A stretch of 18,321 nt of DNA. It comes from B1Sed10-231 sp046483385. Lineage in GTDB: Bacteria; Planctomycetota; Brocadiia; SM23-32. Positions within the stretch are counted from its first letter, which is position 1; every line of letters starts with the position of its first letter. Both the position numbers and the translations under genes were made by a program. The notes beneath the pieces are model-generated. The model was not told the origin of the DNA, made no database searches, and worked only from the letters and a program-made list of their open reading frames with translations. This document shows, piece by piece, positions 14,487 to 18,321 of this stretch. The DNA lies in the NCBI GenBank assembly GCA_046483385.1, contig JAWODG010000038.1:1-18321 (forward strand), in the 5' to 3' direction.

Positions 14487-15251
14487 TCAGATGAAGAAGA
14501 TCAGTATGAACGCGATCACGAAGGCGTAGATGCTGGTGGACTGGCTGACCGCTCCGCCCACGAGCATCATGCGCGTGATCGTCGTTCCCGCCTCGGGCTT
14601 GCGACCGGCGGCGTCGCAGGCGCCTCCGGCGGCCAGCCCCGTTCCGAACCCGGGGCCTATCGCCCCGGCCCCGATGCAGAGGCCCGCGGCCAGCGCGCTG
14701 ACCGCCACCACCAGGTCGTTGCCCGTATACTTGTCGAATTGCTGCGCGAAAGCCAGTATCACCGAAACCACCAGCGCGAACACAGCCGGGCTGGTGGCCA
14801 GCGCCTGGCCCAGCAGCATGGTTATCGTTACGTTGCCGCGCGTGTGGGGGTTGCGCCCGATGCTCGATGCCGCCCGGGCACCCGCCACGCCGGCCCCGAC
14901 ACCGGAGCCGACCGCACCGAGGCCCATGGCCAGCCCCGCGCCCAGGAAGGCGCCCATGGCCTCCATGCAGGGCGCCGGAGCGGTGAACATCAGCACGAAC
15001 GCCATGACCAGGGCAAAGATACCGCTGGTCTCGGCCACCGCCTGGCCGACCAGCATGGCGCGCGTCAGGTCGCCCGCCGCCGCGGGCTGTCGGCTGATGT
15101 TGTCCACGGCCTCCCCGGCGTTGTGGCCTTCGCCCACGCCGGCACCGATGGCGCCGAGGCCCATGGCGATGCCGCCGGCCAAATACTGGCTGGCCGCCAT
15201 CAGCGGCTCCCAGTCGAGATTCGCCAGATTGTCCAGAACTCCGGCAGCCAT
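14487..15251 (-). CDS. atpE: Triplicated six-helix c subunit with a single ion-binding site
   Basis: 254 residues made of three c-type hairpins in a row (about 20-92, 97-170 and 178-254). Each has the Gly-rich helix 1 and an Arg-X-Pro polar loop (RQP 54-56, RNP 133-135, RKP 217-219). Only hairpin 1 keeps the carboxylates: Glu41 in GAGVGEG and Glu74 in GQAVAETSGIF, with Thr75, Ser76 and Phe79. In hairpin 2 Ala120 and Thr153 (GQALATSPAVF) stand at these places. In hairpin 3 they are Thr204 and Gln237 (GGAVSQSTSIY). The codons (GAG, ACC, CAG) were checked in the DNA. One site per three hairpins recalls V-type K subunits and the duplicated c1 of Acetobacterium woodii. It lies 10 nt after atpB and just before the normal atpE, so both probably enter the same ring. 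Confidence 0.95.
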   Translation of the reverse strand: MAAGVLDNLANLDWEPLMAASQYLAGGIAMGLGAIGAGVGEGHNAGEAVDNISRQPAAAGDLTRAMLVGQAVAETSGIFALVMAFVLMFTAPAPCMEAMGAFLGAGLAMGLGAVGSGVGAGVAGARAASSIGRNPHTRGNVTITMLLGQALATSPAVFALVVSVILAFAQQFDKYTGNDLVVAVSALAAGLCIGAGAIGPGFGTGLAAGGACDAAGRKPEAGTTITRMMLVGGAVSQSTSIYAFVIAFILIFFI

Positions 15252-15261
15252 TGAGTCTCCG

Positions 15262-16173
15262 TTACTCCCGTATCTGCACGGCGGTGTAGGCCAGCGCCAG
15301 CATGGCGAACACGAACGCGTGAACCAGTCCTATGAACAGCCCGAAGAAGGCGGCCAGAAACGGCGGCAGGCCGATGTGCATTATCAGGTGTGAGACCACT
15401 GTCAGGATAACGAACCCGCCGAAGACGTTGCCGAACAAACGGAACGGGTGCGAGATGGCTTTCCCCAACTCGCCCACCACGTTCAGAGGCGCCATCGGCA
15501 CGTTCGGCACGCGGCCCAACTGGAACCCGTAGACCGTTATCAAAACGCTGTTTACGGCGAAGGCGCCCACCAGCAACCCCACGCCGAATTTGCCGGCCAG
15601 GGACATCTCGCCGAACGCGCCCGCGTACTTCGCGATGAACACGTAATTCACCCAGACACCGCCCAGGAACAGCAGCCCGCCCAGTATGCGGCTGGCCAGC
15701 CGGTCGCCGGGGAAACTGGGCTCATAGAAGCTCCACAGCCAGCCCCGGAACCCGTTGACCCGGATGGACGATATGTGCACGACGAAGAAGACGATGACGG
15801 CCAGGCCCAGCGGCGTGTTCAGGTCCTGCGTCGGGGCGTAGAAGCCCGGCCAGCCCGCCCAGGCCAGAAAGTTCGGTATCGTGCCGATGACGTTGGCCAG
15901 CAGCACGAAGACGAACAGGGTGGCAATGAACGGCAGATAGCGGCGTCCGTGCTCCTCGCCCAGCGTGCTGTTGCAGATGTCCTCGAAGAACTCGGTGAGC
16001 ATCTCGAAGGTCACCTGCAGACGGCCCGGTACCTGCTCCAAGCGCGTCACCACGAGCAGAGACAGGCCGATGATGACGGCCATGATGAGCCACGAGTTAT
16101 ACAGCGTGGCCACGTTGAAGCCTTCGAACGGAAGACCCCAGACCCTGACCGGTGCGTTGGGTATTATGTCCAT
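15262..16173 (-). CDS. atpB: F-type ATP synthase a subunit with extra membrane segments
   Basis: The stator channel subunit, 303 residues. Recognised blocks are the first helix (about 24-43), RYLPFIATLFVFVLLANVIGTIP (within 78-100), DLNTPLGLAVIVFFVVHI (117-134), PLNVVGELGKAISHPFRLFGN with the essential Arg245, and the last helix HAFVFAMLALAYTAVQ (285-300). Between WSFYEP (147-152) and PLNVVGE (229-235), where ordinary a subunits have only a few residues, there is an insert of about 70 residues. It has two hydrophobic stretches (about 163-182 and 196-217). Those would add two membrane helices or a re-entrant hairpin just before the Arg helix that faces the c ring. The start ATG follows atpI by 15 nt. 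Subunit identity is certain; insert topology is predicted by eye. Confidence 0.95.
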   Translation of the reverse strand: MDIIPNAPVRVWGLPFEGFNVATLYNSWLIMAVIIGLSLLVVTRLEQVPGRLQVTFEMLTEFFEDICNSTLGEEHGRRYLPFIATLFVFVLLANVIGTIPNFLAWAGWPGFYAPTQDLNTPLGLAVIVFFVVHISSIRVNGFRGWLWSFYEPSFPGDRLASRILGGLLFLGGVWVNYVFIAKYAGAFGEMSLAGKFGVGLLVGAFAVNSVLITVYGFQLGRVPNVPMAPLNVVGELGKAISHPFRLFGNVFGGFVILTVVSHLIMHIGLPPFLAAFFGLFIGLVHAFVFAMLALAYTAVQIRE

Positions 16174-16188
16174 GGGCGGTGCGGCCGC

Positions 16189-16587
16189 TCAAGAGCCGAC
16201 GGAACCGGTGGCGCGGCCATCCGCACCGGAGAAAGTCAGTTCCGCCACGACAATGCAGACGTTCATCAGCAGCAATCCGGGCGCTGTGCTCCACGGCGAG
16301 AACAGATGGGGCAGCCAGAACGCAAGGCCGAGGGCGGCCGCGCTCATCGCGTAGGTCAGAAGGCGCAGCCGAACCAACGCTCCCGCGGAACTGCCCCCCA
16401 TCAGGGCCCTGTAACGCAGGTGGAAGCGCAGCACGCTGACGCCAGTGCCAACCACGAACCCTAACGCCAAAGCGCGACCACCGGCGAAGTAGAGCGCCAC
16501 CGCGCCGACAAGCAGCGATGCCTGAGCCAGCCGCACGGCCCGCTTCCAGAATCCCTGCACGCTCTGGTCGGTTCGTTCGGCCGGCAC
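16189..16587 (-). CDS. atpI: ATP synthase I-type assembly protein
   Basis: A 132-residue membrane protein with four hydrophobic segments (about 17-35, 38-54, 76-94 and 100-118) and basic residues between the second and third, the layout of the ATP synthase I chain family. It sits directly before atpB, the usual place of atpI. AtpI proteins assist c-ring assembly, shown for the Na+ ATP synthase of Propionigenium modestum, which fits the Na+-type c subunit here. It starts at GTG, 9 nt after the upstream gene, with TGAGGT as ribosome site. Sequence conservation in this family is low, so the call rests on topology and position. Confidence 0.8.
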   Translation of the reverse strand: MPAERTDQSVQGFWKRAVRLAQASLLVGAVALYFAGGRALALGFVVGTGVSVLRFHLRYRALMGGSSAGALVRLRLLTYAMSAAALGLAFWLPHLFSPWSTAPGLLLMNVCIVVAELTFSGADGRATGSVGS

Positions 16588-16596
16588 GTTTGGACC

Positions 16597-16857
16597 TCAG
16601 GTTTTGGATTGCTCGTCGGTGTTCCGCTCCGCGCCATCGCCCGTCAGGGTGCGCATGACCAGTCGGTAAACCGCCACCATGCCCCCTCCAATGCCGCTCA
16701 GGAGCAGCACGATGGTGAACACGGGACCTGTCCCGAACTGCTCATCGAGGAAGTTCCCGACCAGAAAGCCGGCCAGGACCGCCCCGGCCATGATGAAGCC
16801 CAACTGCCCCACCAGCACGAGCGTGGTGAGCACATCGGCGGTGTCGTCGAGCGGCAT
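16597..16857 (-). CDS. atpZ: AtpZ-like two-helix protein of the ATP synthase operon
   Basis: A small protein of 86 residues from the ATG at 16857, preceded by GGGAG. A GTG at 16905 would add 16 residues but has no better ribosome site. Two membrane helices (about 13-34 and 45-64) are joined by NFLDEQFGTGPVF, and the second ends GGGMVAVYRLV. This matches the AtpZ/'ATPase gene 1' family, where a G-X-LDxxFGTxP-type linker is usual. AtpZ proteins are encoded first in many atp operons and pair with AtpI in c-ring assembly or divalent-cation transport; the exact role is unsettled. The C-terminus is polar and probably cytoplasmic. Confidence 0.82.
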   Translation of the reverse strand: MPLDDTADVLTTLVLVGQLGFIMAGAVLAGFLVGNFLDEQFGTGPVFTIVLLLSGIGGGMVAVYRLVMRTLTGDGAERNTDEQSKT

Positions 16858-16925
16858 CGGGCGCTCCCGGGAGGGCGGACCTTGCGGTCCTGATCGTCGG
16901 ACCACTCAGCGCTTCGGAACAGATT

Positions 16926-16955
16926 ATTCTGGCACATAGACAGGCGTGTTGTCAA
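16926..16955 (-). promoter_or_regulatory. Sigma70-like promoter of the atp operon
   Basis: On the minus strand a perfect -35 TTGACA (plus-strand 16950-16955) is followed after 18 nt by CAGAAT (16926-16931), a 4-of-6 match to TATAAT in a locally AT-rich patch (AGAATAATC). Transcription would begin near 16919, about 60 nt before the atpZ ATG. It lies in the 183-nt gap between the fcl stop and atpZ, the only sizeable gap upstream of the synthase genes. No clear terminator for fcl was found in the remaining part of this gap (16956-17040). Confidence 0.65.
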
Positions 16956-17040
16956 ACCGCGCGGGCCTGTTTCGTGACCGGCCTCCTGCCTGCCGGGACG
17001 CACGCGGACAACGGCAATCGGCACGAATTCGGGCAGCGCA

Positions 17041-17994
17041 TCACACTCGGGCCCACGAGGCGTGGCGCCGGCACCATGCTATCGCTCTCTCCAGCCCTTC
17101 CCGGAAGTCAGTGGTCGCCTCGAAGCCGAACTCACGTTGGGCTCGGGAGGTATCCAGCCTGCGCCGGGGCTGACCGTCCGGGCGGGATGTGTCCCACTCG
17201 ATGCTGCCCTCGAAGCCGGTCAACTCGGCTATTAACTCGACCAGGTCACGGATGCTGATCTCCCGTCCCGAGCCGAGGTTCACGGGCTCGGGCTTGTCGT
17301 AGCGCTCGGCGGCCAGGACGATGCCGCGTGCGGCGTCCTCGACGTAGAGGAACTCGCGGGTGGGCGTGCCGGTGCCCCACGCGGTAATCTGTTCTTCTCC
17401 TCGCCGGCGGGCCTCGATGCATTTGCGGATGATGGCGGGGATGACGTGGGAGGTGGCGGGGTCGAAGTCGTCCCGCGGGCCGTAGAGGTTGACCGGGATG
17501 AGGTAGATGGCGTTGAGGCCGTATTGCTCCCGGTAGGCCTGCGCCTGCACGAGCAGCATCTTCTTGGCCAGACCGTAGGGGGCGTTTGTCTCCTCGGGAT
17601 AGCCGTTCCACAGGTCTTCTTCGCTGAACGGCACCGGGGTGAACTTGGGGTACGAGCAGACGGTGCCTATCAGGACGAGCTTCTGCACCTGGTAACGGCG
17701 GGCCAGCTCGATGAGCTGGATGCCCATGATGGCGTTGTCGTAGAAGAAGCGCCCGGGATTGCGCCGGTTGGCCCCGATGCCCCCCACGGTTGCCGCCAGG
17801 TGGATGAGCACCTCGGGCCGGGCGTCCTCGTACATCCGTCGGATGGCGTCCTCGCGGCGCAGGTCGTAATCGGCGCTGCGCGGCACGAAGACATCGCCGG
17901 CGCCCCGTCGCTGAAGCTCCTCGACCACGAAGGAGCCGAGAAAGCCGGCGCCCCCGGTGACGACCACGCTCCTGTCCGCCCAGTAGCTCACCAC
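17041..17994 (-). CDS. fcl: GDP-L-fucose synthase
   Basis: A 317-residue short-chain dehydrogenase/epimerase that converts GDP-4-keto-6-deoxymannose to GDP-L-fucose with NADPH. The nucleotide-binding GGAGFLG is at 14-20. AATVGGIGANR (67-77) is the fucose-synthase signature. Ser114 in GTVCSYP and Tyr140/Lys144 in PYGLAKK form the catalytic set. Later blocks include NLYGPRDDFDP and WGTGTPTREFLYVEDAA. The length is normal. The GTG start at 17994 overlaps the end of gmd by 7 nt, with GGAGGAGGGG upstream. With gmd it makes activated fucose for surface polysaccharide or glycoprotein. The last residues (AIAWCRRHAS) are typical. Confidence 0.96.
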   Translation of the reverse strand: MVSYWADRSVVVTGGAGFLGSFVVEELQRRGAGDVFVPRSADYDLRREDAIRRMYEDARPEVLIHLAATVGGIGANRRNPGRFFYDNAIMGIQLIELARRYQVQKLVLIGTVCSYPKFTPVPFSEEDLWNGYPEETNAPYGLAKKMLLVQAQAYREQYGLNAIYLIPVNLYGPRDDFDPATSHVIPAIIRKCIEARRRGEEQITAWGTGTPTREFLYVEDAARGIVLAAERYDKPEPVNLGSGREISIRDLVELIAELTGFEGSIEWDTSRPDGQPRRRLDTSRAQREFGFEATTDFREGLERAIAWCRRHASWARV

Positions 17995-18321
17995 TCGCGC
18001 CCCTCCTCCACGGCTTTGATGTCCGCCTCCACCATGATGCGGATAAGCTCTTCAAATCGGACCTCCGGCTCCCATCCCAACTGCTCGCGCGCCTTTGTGG
18101 CGTCGCCCAGCAGGAGGTCGACCTCCGCCGGCCGGAAATAGCGAGGGTCGATCCGAATCAGCGTCCGACCCGACTCGCGGTCGATGCCCTCCTCGTCCAC
18201 GCCCTTGCCCTGCCACTCGATGTCGAATCCGGCGTAGCGGAAGGCCAGTTCTGCGCATTCGCGCGGGGAATGCGTCTCCCCGGTGGCGATGACGAAGTCG
18301 TCGGGCTCCTCCCGGTGGAGC
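17988..18321 (-). CDS. gmd: GDP-mannose 4,6-dehydratase, C-terminal part
   Basis: The gene runs off the right edge of the window, so only the last 110 residues are present. The readable end begins LHREEPDDFVIATGETHS and continues through IEWQGKGVDEEGID, IRIDPRYFRPAEVDLLLGD and LGWEPEVRFEELIRIMVEAD, all diagnostic of Gmd. The enzyme dehydrates GDP-D-mannose to GDP-4-keto-6-deoxy-D-mannose, the substrate of the fucose synthase encoded next. Its stop codon lies inside the start of fcl. Full-length family members have about 340-370 residues, so roughly two thirds of the gene is outside the window. Confidence 0.96.
   Translation of the reverse strand, partial: LHREEPDDFVIATGETHSPRECAELAFRYAGFDIEWQGKGVDEEGIDRESGRTLIRIDPRYFRPAEVDLLLGDATKAREQLGWEPEVRFEELIRIMVEADIKAVEEGREW

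Noticed and set aside
8345..16905. An N-ATPase (Na+-pumping accessory F-type) operon
   Set aside because: N-ATPase operons begin with atpD-atpC, lack the delta gene and contain atpQ/atpR. Here delta is present and the order is the standard B-E-F-H-A-G-D-C.
16858..16905. Extended AtpZ start at the GTG at 16905
   Set aside because: The 16 extra residues are Arg/Pro/Gly-rich and unlike the family; the ATG at 16857 has a GGGAG ribosome site.

Overview
This is a GC-rich, tightly packed bacterial window. It carries, in order, a two-component pair, a small catabolic operon for a sulfated uronic-acid glycan, a complete but unusual F-type ATP synthase operon, and the end of a GDP-fucose operon. Tandem SGSH-type sulfatases, a full-length alpha-L-iduronidase homologue and 'TGTAGCGCC'-type intergenic repeats fit an uncultivated, polysaccharide-degrading lineage such as the PVC group or its neighbours. 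That placement is inference from gene content; no phylogenetic marker was compared.

Plus strand, 1-7136. A hairpin-rich repeat (1-113) and a short leader precede a membrane Cache/HAMP sensor histidine kinase and a single-domain response regulator. After a hairpin come two tandem, closely related sulfatases and an alpha-L-iduronidase-like GH39 enzyme with an Fn3 tail. These three genes are 15-21 nt apart and form an operon whose likely job is to take apart iduronate-containing, N-sulfated oligosaccharides. None of the three has a visible signal peptide.

Minus strand, 18321-7205. The 3' end of gmd and a complete fcl (GDP-L-fucose synthesis) run into the window from the right edge. A sigma70-like promoter then opens the ATP synthase operon in the order atpZ-atpI-atpB-atpE(triple)-atpE-atpF-atpH-atpA-atpG-atpD-atpC. 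An alpha/beta-hydrolase esterase follows 45 nt after atpC.

The most interesting feature is the ATP synthase. Gene order is standard and the core F1 motifs are intact, but several subunits are remodelled. (i) There are two c genes. One is a normal 81-residue hairpin with a two-carboxylate Na+-type site. The other is a 254-residue fusion of three hairpins in which only the first keeps the ion-binding glutamate (Thr and Gln replace it in the others). (ii) Subunit a has about 70 extra residues with two hydrophobic segments before the essential Arg helix. (iii) Subunit b has an N-terminal extension of about 84 residues with a second membrane segment. (iv) Subunit alpha carries an inserted CPSC...CGHC zinc-ribbon-like module and a very acidic tail. 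(v) The beta P-loop has Cys where F-type enzymes normally have Val, as in V-type A subunits. Together these suggest a Na+-coupled enzyme with a hybrid rotor ring and a reduced ion-to-ATP ratio, a bacterial F-type counterpart of V-ATPase rotor logic. The residues and extra segments are read directly; the mechanism is inference.
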